From positions 48,360,627 through 48,424,626 of the forward strand of contig NC_077223.1 of assembly GCF_024763615.1 (NCBI RefSeq): 64,000 nucleotides of DNA. Direction: 5' to 3'. Under the pieces are notes generated by a model. That model was not told where the DNA came from and made no database searches. It was given only the letters and a program-made list of their open reading frames with translations. Within the stretch, counting starts at the first letter, position 1, and each line of letters begins with the position of its first letter. The DNA is from Phlebotomus papatasi (taxonomy: Eukaryota > Arthropoda > Insecta > Diptera > Psychodidae). Below, piece after piece: positions 23,811 through 34,860 of the stretch. The position numbers and the translations under genes are program-made.

Positions 23811-24864
23811 TAGAGTAAAGGCTCATAATTTTGTACAGTCTCTAAATTTGGACACTTTGAGGATAAAATTGGACACTATAAATAAATTGATTAAAATGAT
23901 GGATTTTTATTCCAAAATTTGATGAATAATGCATTCTCTCTAAATATTTCTTCTTTTTAACAATTAATACGTTAAATTTTGAATATGATTTGAGTATAAA
24001 TTGCTTTGTTGAAAATTCAGTGTGAGCAATTACTTACGAGACATAAATGAAAGAACTTTGTGTTTACTTCAGTCTTATTTAGCTGTGGTGAAGTACTAAC
24101 AATTTTTCCACGACATCTTAAGTTCATGAATATCGTGTTGATTCATGTTAATAGTGATTTGTTCATTTGACATGAAGTAAGATTTATCTTTGTGAATTAA
24201 GTTTTTCGTGTGAAAAATGGACAATTTTCTAAGAGATTCACCAGTGAGTTGATAATTCTTATTTCTTATTTAACTCTTGTTTATTTTTTCTCAAAATTTC
24301 GTGAAGTTTTAGCTTTTGTGATGACTACATTGTATAAATGCCTGGAGTAACAAAGGAACATCATCTCTACGAAAGAGATGTAGTGAGAAAAGCATTAAAA
24401 AGCTGCCGGAAGGGCCAGGAATGCAAATCTGCGCACACTTGGAGTACTTAAGTCATCTCATTTTAATGAATGTTATGGAAAGTGTCCAGATTTCTTGTGG
24501 CATTCTATACGGTTCCCATACATGAACGGGAAGAGGACTTGGTACGATTGGTTCTTGAAATGGAGAACAATGGCATCCTATTGAGGCGGATTAGCTGTCC
24601 AAAATTACAACGAAGACGTCCAAATTTACAACCAACGTGTGTAATATTTGAGTCAAATTCACCTCTACATATCAATTCATTTTTAAACGTATTGTGACTA
24701 ATTTTTAGTAATAACAAAGATATTAAACAATTTGCCAAGTTTTTAAATAACCATTCAGAAAAGAAAGTAACAGATAAATCAATTAGTATTGAAAATATAG
24801 CACTTCAAACTTAGAACATTGATGATTATAAGCACCTTGTCCAAAATTATGAGCCATTCCCCTA
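23811..24864 (+). mobile_element. Family P pogo-like element, copy 1 (~1.05 kb)
   Basis: Termini GAGTAAAGGCTCATAATTTT and CAAAATTATGAGCCATTCCCC are inverted repeats with TA on both sides. The body aligns with copies at 36763-37837 and 62834-63901. It carries the remains of a transposase N-terminus from an ATG at 24338 (see separate entry). Terminal motifs ttggacactttgag and ttgtccaa repeat near both ends. Confidence 0.85.
24338..24697 (+). pseudogene. Pogo-like transposase N-terminal remnant (Psq-type HTH)
   Basis: From the ATG the frame reads MPGVTKEHHLYERDVVRKAL followed by KSCRKGQ, the start of a Psq-type helix-turn-helix. After a frameshift a second frame gives EREEDLVRLVLEMENNG, the acidic/leucine helix typical of the second DNA-binding part in pogo, Tigger and jerky transposases. 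In the sister copies (37312 and 63373) the missing middle reads NPHVLGVPKST then HFNERYGKFPG, matching the recognition-helix region of Psq domains. The catalytic domain is absent in all copies, so these are old deletion derivatives. Family assignment rests on motif recognition only. Confidence 0.7.
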
Positions 24865-25061
24865 TTCCAGTTTCAGCAAAGTTGTTCATTGATATTGATC
24901 AGTTTGTTAAAAAGTTGCAATGTTTCTCTCAGCACAGAGAGGTAAAATTTTGTTTTATTACTGGTTAAAAATACTGGAAAATAGAATATTTACTATAAAT
25001 TTTTTCAACATAACTAACTTTTTTTTTTAAATCGGCTTTTAGTCATATAAAAGTACAACAT

Positions 25062-25215
25062 TTAACCCTTTAAGGACGAATGGGACACCGGTGTCCCGTC
25101 TCAATAACAAAAACTAATTTTTCAGGCTATTTAGAAATCAAAATAACTTTCTATAGTCAAAAAAATTGTTTTTGCTTTTGCAATATCGGTGTCCCACTCG
25201 TCCTTAAATGGTTAA
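25062..25215. mobile_element. 146-bp piggyBac-like MITE with TTAA flanks
   Basis: Element 25066-25211 runs from CCCTTTAAGGACGAATGGG to CCACTCG...CCTTAAATGG and is flanked by TTAA on both sides. It contains a CACCGGTGT palindrome near the left end. The ends match the 514-bp element at 40189, so it is a deleted relative. Confidence 0.88.
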
Positions 25216-25528
25216 CTATATTTTCTGAAATTTTCATATAAAAATCTTAAAAATTCAGCCTTGAATTCAACTGTTGGGGCCTGATTTTCGCAAACTTTTT
25301 TGAAGAAAAAACTTCGTGATGAACAAGATTTCTAAGAGTATATCCATCTGTCGTCAAAAAACTAAATATTTTCCATCAGCTTGTGAGTGAAACTCGTATT
25401 TGAAAGGTAAATTTTTTTTCCTAATCAGAAAGATCACTTTTTCGACTTCCGAGAGCAAAACATAACTTTAGAAGGTCATAGGAATTTTTTTGGGAACACC
25501 GCTGTTCCAATAATTCTTAAAGGGTTAA
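25216..25528. mobile_element. Second piggyBac-like right end next to the first
   Basis: The segment ends with GGGAACACCGCTGTTCC, then ATTCTTAAAGGG and TTAA at 25525-25528. The preceding acataactttagaaggtcat matches 35946-35965 in the related element. Its left end may be the TTAA it shares with the adjoining 146-bp MITE, which would make a tandem pair, but the left terminus is not recognisable. Confidence 0.5.
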
Positions 25529-26037
25529 GCTAAATAATTTTAATAAAATTTCTAAGAAGAGGTTTCTTTTGTATAGCTTACCCTATTAATTCGTCTTCAA
25601 GGAAGAAACCAAGCGAGATGCCTCGGTACCACGCAATGAGGTTAACTCAATGTAAATCTCTCTCTTAAGTAAAGAGGACAGACAGAGTTTGTAGAATCAT
25701 TCATCACTATTTAAAGAGTGAAACTTTGATTAATCGCCATGAAATCTGCTACTCGAGCACCCTACCTCACACTACAGTTGACTGAAAAGCTATTAATAGT
25801 GAATAAATTTATCTCAAATTTACATTACACTTTCAATATTTAACCTTAATTAATTAAATCATAAAACGATGACCCAAGCAATAAGGATATGAAAATATAA
25901 CTGTATTATTCCTATTAGTGAGATGCATTTTTAAGATCATTCAGAAGACAGAAAAGAGTTTCAAAACGGAAAAAGATTACAAAGAGCTTTTCTTAATATT
26001 ATGTCGTACTCTGAAATGATAATATTTATCCAAAATA
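25529..26037. other. Interval without supported feature
   Basis: AT-rich sequence with no exon signal or repeat match that I can identify. Confidence 0.4.
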
Positions 26038-26160
26038 AATTAAGGAGATGAACTCTATCCGAATGTGTCAGGGGGTGTAATCCTTTCAGAATAGGTAAAC
26101 ACAGAAATTAGACAAAGCTTTCGGCGCTTTAACGCAACTTCCTTCTAGGGGTTATTCCAG
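26038..26160 (-). repeat. R2 repeat fragment
   Basis: About 120 bases (aattaaggagatgaact, then tcagggggtgtaatcctttc, then ctttcggcgctttaacgc) match 56560-56700 in opposite orientation. The second copy is longer (about 56421-56760). The family is not recognised. Confidence 0.6.
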
Positions 26161-27894
26161 AGCAATTTCACAAAAATCACATTTAGTGCGATTATAAAAT
26201 TTCTATTTATCTAAAATTGATTTAATATCCTCAGTCACAGTTTTGTTGACATTTCTTTGGAAGATTTGAAGACTTTTTGACCTTTCGATTTTGTTGGGAT
26301 CGTCAGTCTTAAAGGGAAAGTCAGAGCAATTGCGGCAAAAAAAATTATGGAAAATTTCTTCAAATTTAAGAAAAAATACTGGCACCTGGAGTAAAGTGAT
26401 TTAAGTGAAGGGGTTTCCTGAAAGTAGTATTATTAATTCATTTGATAAATTTGAAAAAAATAAGAGTGTGAGTTTTGTAAAAATAATATGAGAATCTTTG
26501 AACGAAAAGAGATGTATAAATAGATAGATGATCAGATGGTTTTAGAGTAATCTGCAATTACCATAGTAAAATTGTATCACTGTGTTTCTTTAGATTAAAA
26601 AAAACAAGGCTAGAGAGTTAAATAGTGTGAAAAATCAAAGTATTTTATGGAACCTATTATTTCCGATTTCGATCATTAAACTCAGTGAAATAGAACAGGA
26701 GACAAAGGCCACTCCACTGACGTGAACATTGAACCCTTAATAATTTCAAAAACTTCATCGTCAACGGGAAAATGTGTAGGTCTATTGAGAATATGCAAAT
26801 CCAATGCGGAATCCATAGCAACTTAAGTTAACCAGAAATTGAAAAGAAGTGGAATTTGCAGAAGAGGGATTTCTCTCAATTAACTCCCTAATCGTCACCA
26901 CCAGAAAAAAAAATCAAGTATTGTGAAGAGGTGTGATTTTCCCCATGAAAGCTTAAAAAGGTGCTATATTGGTTTGGTGCGAAAAAAAGGAGGAAATAAA
27001 ATCCCATGTAAAAGGAAATTTCCCGAAGAGGAAGTTGGCAGGAAAAAAGGTGAGAGAGTAAGTCAACATTTGAGTGACAATTTTCTCGCTCTATGGATGG
27101 GAGAAACATGAGAAATATGCGAGGTTTTGATTTAATTTTTACTCTCGATGGGAAACATAAATCACCTTTCCGTGGAAATATACACTAATTAATCACTAAA
27201 AGGAAGAAATTTATGAAAGTAAAAGAATAGCTTCATTAAATTAACTTTCTCATTTCAAAATTATATTCCTCTTCATGATATTGTTTTTCTCACATTTTTT
27301 TTTAATGCTGGTACAATTTCGCCGTATATGTGCAGAAATAAATGTGGAAATTTTAATTACATACACTATTTGCATAAAAGTGCAAAAATGTACATGTATT
27401 TTTAATTGAAAATACAACCGGAGGATAGAGCAAATTTTTAAAATTGGCTCTAGTAGTGTTCAAAATAACAAATTTAATATTTTGAAGCGCAGAATCTGCA
27501 TTCACCTTGAAAAAGCCTACATCATTTTCTCTGTTGTCTCTTAATTAAATCAGCTGAGGATAAAATGTGTTGCTGAAAAGTTATGTTTTCTCCTTTTTTT
27601 TGACAAAACATTTTTGATATGAAGAGATTTTACATTTTACACCAAGAGAAAGTATAAGTGAAAAATAGGTATGCAGAAAATGTTTTAATAATTAAAACCA
27701 TTAACTACAGTAGATTGATAGGTAAATATTAACAATATCCTTTTCTCTTAATATTGTACGTAAATTTAAATGTATTATAATTCTATCAAAGAACTTCTAA
27801 TTAATTTCAAGACAGCGGATTCTTTCTTCTATTTTTGTATAGTCATGTATATTTAAACATTTTAAAAATGGATGGAAATACAATTTTTTAGAAG
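26161..27894. other. Interval without supported feature
   Basis: No repeat partner in the window and no exon with convincing splice sites. Short frames at 26888-27111 overlap on both strands and look like chance. Confidence 0.4.
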
Positions 27895-28068
27895 TACAGT
27901 GGAACCTCGATAGAGTCAACTAATTATTTCCAGGCCTGTTGACTCTATTGGATTCGTTGACTCTAGAGCATTGCTAAATTCAACACGATAGTAGGATAAA
28001 CCCATAAATTTTACTCCCATTGGCCCAAAAAAATGTGTATTTTTGGCCTAAAGTTGGAGATTAATACC

Positions 28069-28356
28069 CAATGCACAATAACTTTTGTTTAGTAAACATG
28101 TTTTTGACATTTCAATGAGAGTGAGTGAGATATAGATCTAGTCTTCTGGCTCATTCTCATGGAAAATTCTGAAAACATGTTTACAAACAAAAGTTATTGT
28201 GCGTTGGTCATAATGACCAGCGCACAATAACTTTTGTTTGTAAATATGTTTTCAAAATTTCCTATGAGAGAGAGCGAGATGACTAGATCTAGATCTCACT
28301 CACTCTCATTGAAATGTCAAAAACATGTTTACTAAACAAAAGTTATTGTGCGTTGG
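28069..28356. mobile_element. Inverted dimer of a ~140-bp foldback MITE
   Basis: The left arm (28069-28206) and right arm (28215-28356) are near-identical reverse complements. Each arm is itself a foldback: CGCACAATAACTTTTGTTT at one end pairs with AAACAAAAGTTATTGTGCG at the other. Four copies of the same ~35-bp end are therefore present in 290 bp, with the centre at ggtcataatgacc. It lies within the Tigger-like element. Confidence 0.85.
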
Positions 28357-28416
28357 GCATAAGAAATGGTTTCATGGAATTCTTTTGTTAATAGTAAATA
28401 TCTTAAGTATAAACTG

Positions 28417-28437
28417 CTACTACTACTACTACTACGT
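28417..28437. repeat. (CTA)n microsatellite
   Basis: A run of about six CTA/TAC triplets (gctactactactactactac). Confidence 0.9.
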
Positions 28438-28670
28438 CCACCCAAGATATTAAGATAAAGAAATTGTGTCTTAAATATTCCTTTTTTTCACTTTTTAATT
28501 TAATTTGGATATTTAATTATTGAAAATTCCAATGTAATTGACGTTATTAACTAGAATTTGATAGTTCTTTTCGTTATGACACAACTATGACTCTAAACTT
28601 CACAAAATGAGCAATAAAACAAATTTTTCTTATTTTCTTCATGTTCTGTAATATAGGTGGTAAATGGTTA

Positions 28671-29142
28671 GAGATATTGACTTGGAGTCTTCAGATGACC
28701 CCTTAACAAGTCAACCTAAGGATTATTAATATAGGGGGAACGTCCATGACTTCGAATAATGTGATTTTTTTTGTTTTTCGTAAGAGATTTACACTAAATT
28801 ATCATGGAATTATCAACAATTGATGATAAGCCAACTAATATTTAATAGAAATGTGTAAGTTTCTTAGGAAAGCGAAAAGAAAATTCACATTATTCGAAGG
28901 CATGAACGTTCGAAGGGAGAGTACTTTCCCCTAACCCTTGTTTCCTCTCCACTCGTCTCTTTTACTACCAAAATCGTATTTTTTTATTTTTACAAGAAAA
29001 CACGTTATACGGGTTATTTCGGAAGATAAAGGGGAGAGATTAGGTGGAAAGGGTGGAAATGATAATCATAATTATAATCCTCATGTTAACTTAGAGGAAG
29101 GGGGGGGGGGGTAGTCCAAAGACTCTAAGTCAATATCTTTAA
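28671..29142. repeat. Inverted pair of R1-like fragments around a MITE
   Basis: The segment ggttagagatattgacttg at 28671 and ctaagtcaatatctttaatc at 29123 are inverted. The left part (gttagagatat, then caagtcaacctaagga) aligns with R1 sequence near 56240-56295. A G-tract of about 11 bases lies at 29101. The fragments may represent inverted R1 copies captured by the surrounding transposon. Confidence 0.45.
28732..28933. mobile_element. 202-bp MITE with GGGGGAACGT end
   Basis: The left arm TA-GGGGGAACGTCCATGAC, continuing ttcgaataatgtga, is mirrored by tcacattattcgaaggcatg then AACGTTCG near the right. The terminal TTTCCCC-TA at 28926-28933 restores the TA+GGGG type of end, with about 13 extra bases on the right. 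It is nested in R1-like sequence inside the Tigger-like element. Confidence 0.75.
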
Positions 29143-29703
29143 TCATTCAGCACTTAAATCTTACTGAAAATATACAAAAGAAGGAAGTTTTATCCGTTTT
29201 TTGCTGACCGTTGCTTATTTGTTTTGATCCAATTTTTTTTAGGTACTTATCGCTTAAAAAAATATGTAACTTAAATTAAATTTACACGTTTTCTTTAGAA
29301 GGGTAATTTTATGATCGTTTATCATGTACATTTTTTAAAGAAGTAAGTTCGAATAAATTTCGAAAGCGTTTCTTTAATATGTTATACTCTTGTATGCTTC
29401 TTTTTTTTGTAATTCGGGTTCATAATTTTTCTTTTTGTTTGTGTCATAATTATTATTCACTGCAAATTAATGATGGCTCAAATTTCTCTACATTGTGACC
29501 ATAGGCTTAAACAAAAATCTTTAAAAAAAATAATAATACGTATCATAAACATATAAGAGTGTTAGTTCAATAATAAAAATAAGTTGACTGTATCGGAGTC
29601 AATTTGGGTCCAAGTTGACACTATCAGAGTCCGTAGGGTAAAAATATAGTTGTTTTGGATATTAGCTCTATCCGGGGGTTAACTCTATCGAGGTCCCACT
29701 GTA

Positions 29704-30899
29704 TTATATTTCTAATTAACAAAACGTGAGCTTACACAGCTAGAATCTAATCAAAAGAGGTCGGGTTTTACATCGGACTAAAGAAATCGGTTATCGTATG
29801 ACTTTCGAAAACCTAAGTTATTTAGTTAATATTTTAATATCTTGGAATATGTTTTAATTTTTTTTTATGCATAGTCGTTACCAAAGAGAAACTTAGGCAG
29901 GACAGCAGTCTTCATTGTTTATAATTTCAAATCATATGAAACGTAAAAAGAAAGTGTGAGAATCTGTTGATAATCAAATTATGTCCAGATTAATTTTGGT
30001 TCTATAAATCAATTTACGAGGATTTGAATAGGTATTGGCATTCAAAGTTCTTATTAGAAATATAGAGTCATACATATACCTTGCAGGGATGTTTTATTGA
30101 ACAAGATGAATTAAATTTTCCGAGTATACGCTTCTTGTCCTATAGCGTACAATTCCGTTTTTTTTCTTGTGGGATATCTCGATGATTAAATTTTCCAGAG
30201 AATATTTTCCTTCTCAGCTCGTTGCACACAATAACTGTTTAATACTGTGTGCAATTTTTTACACAATTCATTTTCAATCATTCAACATGTTAATTTAGCA
30301 CTATAGAAGTCACAGTACCATGTAATTTTTCACAGGTTTTAATTGTGTATATTTTCACTATAAATCATTCTATATAACTTCGAAATATATTTTCGCATTA
30401 AAATAAATATTTTCTAGCACTCTTCTCATTAAAAAACATCACACACACTTGGCATTTGAGGATTATTTAATTGACTTTCTTTTCACAAATCTCACAATTT
30501 CTGGGAGAACTTTTTTTTTCTTTATAGAAGTTTCTTTTTTTTATATAAAACTCACTTTAATTTATTGAACTCAATTTTGTTGTGTTTATATTTTCTTTAT
30601 GTCTCAATAAAAAATTCATAAGCTCTGGAGTTTCCTTGGTCGATAATTTACGCAATGTTTTATGGGTACCGTAATTTTTTCTTGTCGATATTTAAAAAGA
30701 AGTAGTAGTGATTAAAGCCAAAGATTTGTCCTTCAAAGTGTCACAATTATTATTGGAGACGTTTTTCTTTTTTTTTATCAAATATAAATTGTTATATCAA
30801 AAAGCTTGGTCCGATCCGTTATCCGTTGATAAATATATGGAAATTTGTTGTAAAGCTGAATCCCTGAAAGAAATATCATAAATTACACAGTGACTTTAC
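29704..30899. other. Interval without supported feature
   Basis: AT-rich, with several oligo-T runs. No gene or repeat relationship is supported. Confidence 0.4.
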
Positions 30900-31028
30900 C
30901 CCACTTATTCTCAAGCAGACCTTCTTCCAGACTGATGGAGTGGAAAGCCAGAAAGCGTTCGATAATGAAATCATCATTTATTAATAGTATCTTTGCCGTT
31001 AAATTGAAATAAATTTCTTGGGCAAATT
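30900..31028 (-). CDS. Weak exon candidate, unknown protein (minus strand)
   Basis: On the minus strand a 129-bp open segment lies between a modest acceptor (gttgtttgctcaag) and a donor-like GTAAAG after AAGTGGG. It would start by completing a codon with AA and end after one base. Codon-position composition is coding-like: by hand count G+C is highest at position 1 and lowest at position 2. The peptide includes NDDFIIERFLAFHSISLEEG. If no splice occurs at the donor, the frame ends at a TAA four codons later, which would make it a terminal exon. The acceptor is weak and the length is within chance. Its starting phase fits the exon candidate at 51.7 kb. Confidence 0.25.
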
Positions 31029-31499
31029 CTTGAGCAAACAACCACGATATTTACATCATTTGTCTTTACCATTATTCAACGGTAGGAATACAAGGAAAGA
31101 GAAGTTCATTTATAACAAAATACGATTTTTCTTTGTCTTTTCATCTCATTCTTTTTGACAAATTTTCAAGAGACGAAAAAGCACTCATTTTCACTAAAAA
31201 TATTCATTTTATATTGGAATAACCTCTGTCATATTATAGTAAGTTCTAGAGAGAGTGAATAATCAATTTCATCCTTTAAAGTTAGTTGAATTGGAATTAA
31301 ATTATAAAGTGTAATTGTCTTTGCGAAGAATTAACTCTATTCTTTTCTTTTTTATGGAATCTGGAACTTCATTGAATCACAGTTAGGAGTTTTAAAGATC
31401 AACCATTTTATTATATTTTGTTTTTTTGTCTCACGAAAATTTAATCCTTATAAATTAATTGTTCTAGAAAGATCTAGCATGATAAAACTTAAAAATACT
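31029..31499. other. Interval without supported feature
   Basis: Nothing recognised beyond AT-rich sequence. Confidence 0.4.
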
Positions 31500-31720
31500 T
31501 AGGAGAATGTTGGCATGGTTCGCATAGAGTGAACCTTGAAACGATGCGAATTTTCTCTTTGTTTGCAAAGAGCTGACTTACCATTTTTCATCTCGTTTCA
31601 TGAGCTTAATAATTGTCTATCTTGTAGCTAAGAAATGACGAACTAGCTCTTTGCAAACAAAAAGAAAATTTGCGTTGTTTGAAGGTTCACTCTGTACGAA
31701 CCATACCAACATTCCCCTAC
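31500..31720. mobile_element. ~220-bp MITE with ~70-bp inverted repeats
   Basis: The left arm TA-GGAGAATGTTGGCATGG, continuing through gagtgaaccttgaaac to tttgcaaagagct, is mirrored by agctctttgcaaac through gaaggttcactc to CCATACCAACATTCCCC-TA. With ~70-bp arms, the element is almost entirely hairpin. TA on both sides places it with the TA-targeting families. Confidence 0.88.
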
Positions 31721-33164
31721 AATTATACAAATATTTATATATCATTATTTATTTAGGTATATATTAAATAAACAGATCTATATTGTAGTACCGCATTCGT
31801 ATGCATTTTGCATTTTGAAAACAGTGAAAAAAATCCAATAAGAGAGGAGTAGAAAAAAAATTCAATTACTCGCATTCAAATTCAATCCCTCTCTTTACTC
31901 TTTCACCTCTATGAAAATTTGAATAGAATATAATACATCTAAAATGGTGTTCCAGGATATTTCGTCCACTTTTTATGACTACAAAAATGTTGTTCTCATT
32001 GTATTGGAAAATTCGTTGAGAATACTGAATTCTATAAATATTTGCATATAAACTGTCATGATATTTTGGTACAAAAAGCACCAAAAAATCTAAAAATAGT
32101 GTTGAAAGTTAATGAACTGTAAATGCTCGTTCAGAGCTTTCGTATTTCAACCATACAAATCGAAATGATTACCCACGGGAATACAAGTGGATGGTTACGA
32201 ATTTCACAAAAATATATTTTTGGGGTTGAAATTCGCTACCCCTAACGAATGGCAAAAGATAGAGTCCATTGAGAAAGTATTTCGCATGAAAGCTATAATT
32301 GGTAATAAATTGCATTCGTATAGAAACTTTTCTCACATATTGTGAAAGCTCTCTCATGGGGCACTTTCTGGACATGTCGTCTATCGTCGTCTATGCGAAA
32401 AAAAAAGTAAAAAAAAAGAAAAACAATGACGAATATTATTTTTCCTCCACAAAAGTAGAAGATTCAGTATCAGTTTGGCAATGAAGAATTCTTCAAATAG
32501 GGTCGACTGAAGGAAATAAAAAAAAACAAGAGGAATTTTTCCCAATTTTCTTCAGCACAATAAATGCGAAGAAATGAAATTACAGAAGAAATAAAATACA
32601 AAATAATAACAATTTATTGCCTCTCTTCTGCATTTGTCACGTTTCCACGATAAATTCTGGACTCCTAACACCTCAAATGTACACATCAGGGTGCTCTCTC
32701 AGCTTGGCACTATATCTTGCCAAATTTACCCATAAATGCCACAATTAATTATCTGTTTATTACTTTGCACCTTGCTCTTATAAACATATATAATTTTACA
32801 TCAATTCTCTAATAGTTAAAACAATAAAATGCAACTATATCACATTGAATCAAATACAAGTTTGATATGGGAGATAGCCACAGTAGTGAAATAAAGTATT
32901 GAAAATAGCAATCGAGTATATAAGAAAAGGGTCAGGATCCTTGGAAAGATTTGGCGTTCCTAAAAAGTAACAACGTTAGAATATAATTGATATTGATAGA
33001 TTTTTATTAAGGATATTTATTTTACTGTTAACAGTGTTTTTTTTTCTTTGAAATGGGATCTTGATCACAATAAGCCGATAGGCTTCACACCTATAACAAA
33101 GTGTCAGAGGGGGATCAAAAAAAAATAAGAAAAGGGGTAGCAAATTGTCCCATTCTTTGTGAAA
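31721..33164. other. Interval without supported feature
   Basis: AT-rich with A-tracts near 32400-32430. Short frames on both strands at 31866-32484 overlap each other and do not suggest a protein. Confidence 0.4.
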
Positions 33165-34860
33165 TGTTAAAACTCGTGACTTCGACTCTATATCTCAAAA
33201 GTATTTGCGCACCATTCATCTTTTACTGGTTCACAACCGATTTTTAGCCAATTAACAAATCACTCAATAGATACCCCAAAATACACGGTAAAAACTCTTG
33301 GACACTGACCAAGATATTGGAATAAGTTTTCCTTGGAACAAATTTTTTTGGAATCAATTTGAACCTAGAGAAGATATTTTTTTGTTCCAAAAAGTTTCCT
33401 TTACAGTTTTGTTACGAAATATAGTTACAATTTAGTTAGAGTTTTCTTTTGGGACCGTTTTGATACAGTGGAATGTCTACAAATTTGAATTGATTTCGTT
33501 TAATACAAATTTTTTCCTGAAAGTTGGAATAGAATTTGTTGCACTTGGCTGTTTTGTTCCCACTGTTAGGAACAAATTGGTACATTTTCTTTATAACAAT
33601 ATTATTCCTCCATCTGTAACATATTTGTTCCAAAAATTTTCGGTGTCCGTGGACGAGCTAATTTTTGGAACGAAATTGTTACTCATATGGGGAATCTTTT
33701 TGTTCCCATTGTCGGGAATGAATTCGTGTAAGTGATTTCATCTTACAGTTAAGGCCTATACTTCAGTCGAGATGGATTTCGGTGGCGAAATTTTATAAGG
33801 AATATTAAATAAAAATCAAATTGAGAGTATTTCATACAGACACGTGCATGACGAAATCATATGCGAGTTCTGGCAGCAGGAGGGGAAAAAAATCTCGAAT
33901 TAAAAAAATGAAACCAAGTAGCACGAAAATTGCCATAGATTTGGCGTCCTCCTCGCTTCGGTGACGGCTGACTGAAGGAGTGATACGATTTTATACTAGA
34001 CGAGCTATTTTTTGGAACAAATTCGTTACTAATATTGAGTATCTTTTTGTTTCTCCTAGAAGGTACAAATTTATTCCAAAAATATTCGGTGTCGTGGACA
34101 AGCTACTTTTTGTAACAAATTCGTTACTAATATTGATTATCTTTCTGAGTCTCGTAAAATGAACAAAACTGTGCCAAAAATTATGGTGTCCGTGGACGAG
34201 CTAATTTTTGGAACAAATATGTGCCGAAATTTTTTACCGTGTAGTTTAGGATTATAATTGATTTTCGAATAAAAATTAATTTTCGGTTCACAACCGGTTC
34301 AGCACTGCTTTATTTAATTGATTGAAATCAGTTTAGTCTTATAAGAAATTTCAAGACCTTTCCTACGAGACCAAATATGAACACATTCGGTCGCGATATA
34401 CCCTCCCAACAGACTTTTTAACTTTCGAAAAAAGCCGTTATTAGGAATGATTCAACGGAATTGTTCCATATAGACGAAATATAGCCTAGGTAATTTTGAA
34501 ACATATCCAAAAATGAAACATAAATCGCACAATATGTGTTCGATGAATAAAAAAACATGGTTTTCGAAGAAAAGAAGAGGATGTGGAGGATATTGTGAAT
34601 GTCGACTTATGGAGGGGTTCTTTGAAAATCTCATGTCGCTATTTCTAACCGTTTGGCCTGTAATAGTAGTGACTTACGGATGGATATACGAAAAAACAGC
34701 GTAATATAATTTCTTAGAATTCGTCTGGAATACATACACAGATATGTTGAGAATAGTGGAAATTTTGTTGGAGGGTGAAATTTTGGTACTCTCTGTTGAG
34801 TTCGAGCAGTAAAATTTTCCGAATTTTCCAAATTCCCCAAAATAGACTGAATTAACATTT
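33165..34860 (+). repeat. R1 dispersed repeat, copy b, interrupted
   Basis: R1 is an unclassified repeat of well over 1 kb. This copy includes ctcgtgacttcgac, ggttcacaaccgat, and after the insertion ttttcggttcacaaccgg, gaaatttcaagacctttcc, ttctaaccgtttggcctg and cagatatgttgagaatag. The same blocks occur in the same order at 46050-47900 and, in part, at 62640-64000 and (reversed) 55868-56420. A 958-bp transposon (33284-34241) splits it. No long frame is conserved between copies. Confidence 0.75.
33284..34241. mobile_element. 958-bp element with CACGGTAAAAA ends, nested in R1
   Basis: Termini CACGGTAAAAA and TTTTTACCGTG are perfect 11-bp inverted repeats, with TA on each side (33282-33283 and 34242-34243). 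R1 continues across the site once the element is removed. The interior repeats a ~110-base unit three to four times (ttcggtgtccgtggacgagc, ggaacaaattcgttac). No transposase was found. Confidence 0.82.

Larger units (their letters stand above)
27895..29703. mobile_element. 1.8-kb Tigger/pogo-like element with nested insertions
   Basis: Termini CAGTGGAACCTCGATAGAG and CTCTATCGAGGTCCCACTG (27897-29701) are inverted repeats with TA on each side. The word GTTGACTCTAT recurs just inside both ends. CAGT-starting ends with ACCTCGAT are typical of the Tigger branch of pogo elements. The interior holds other repeats, including a 290-bp palindrome (28069-28356), a 202-bp MITE (28732-28933) and R1-like sequence. 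No transposase is recognisable. Confidence 0.85.

Noticed and set aside
33735..33975. Possible further insertion inside the 958-bp element (cttcagtc near both edges)
   Set aside because: The inverted similarity is limited to about eight bases and no target duplication is visible.
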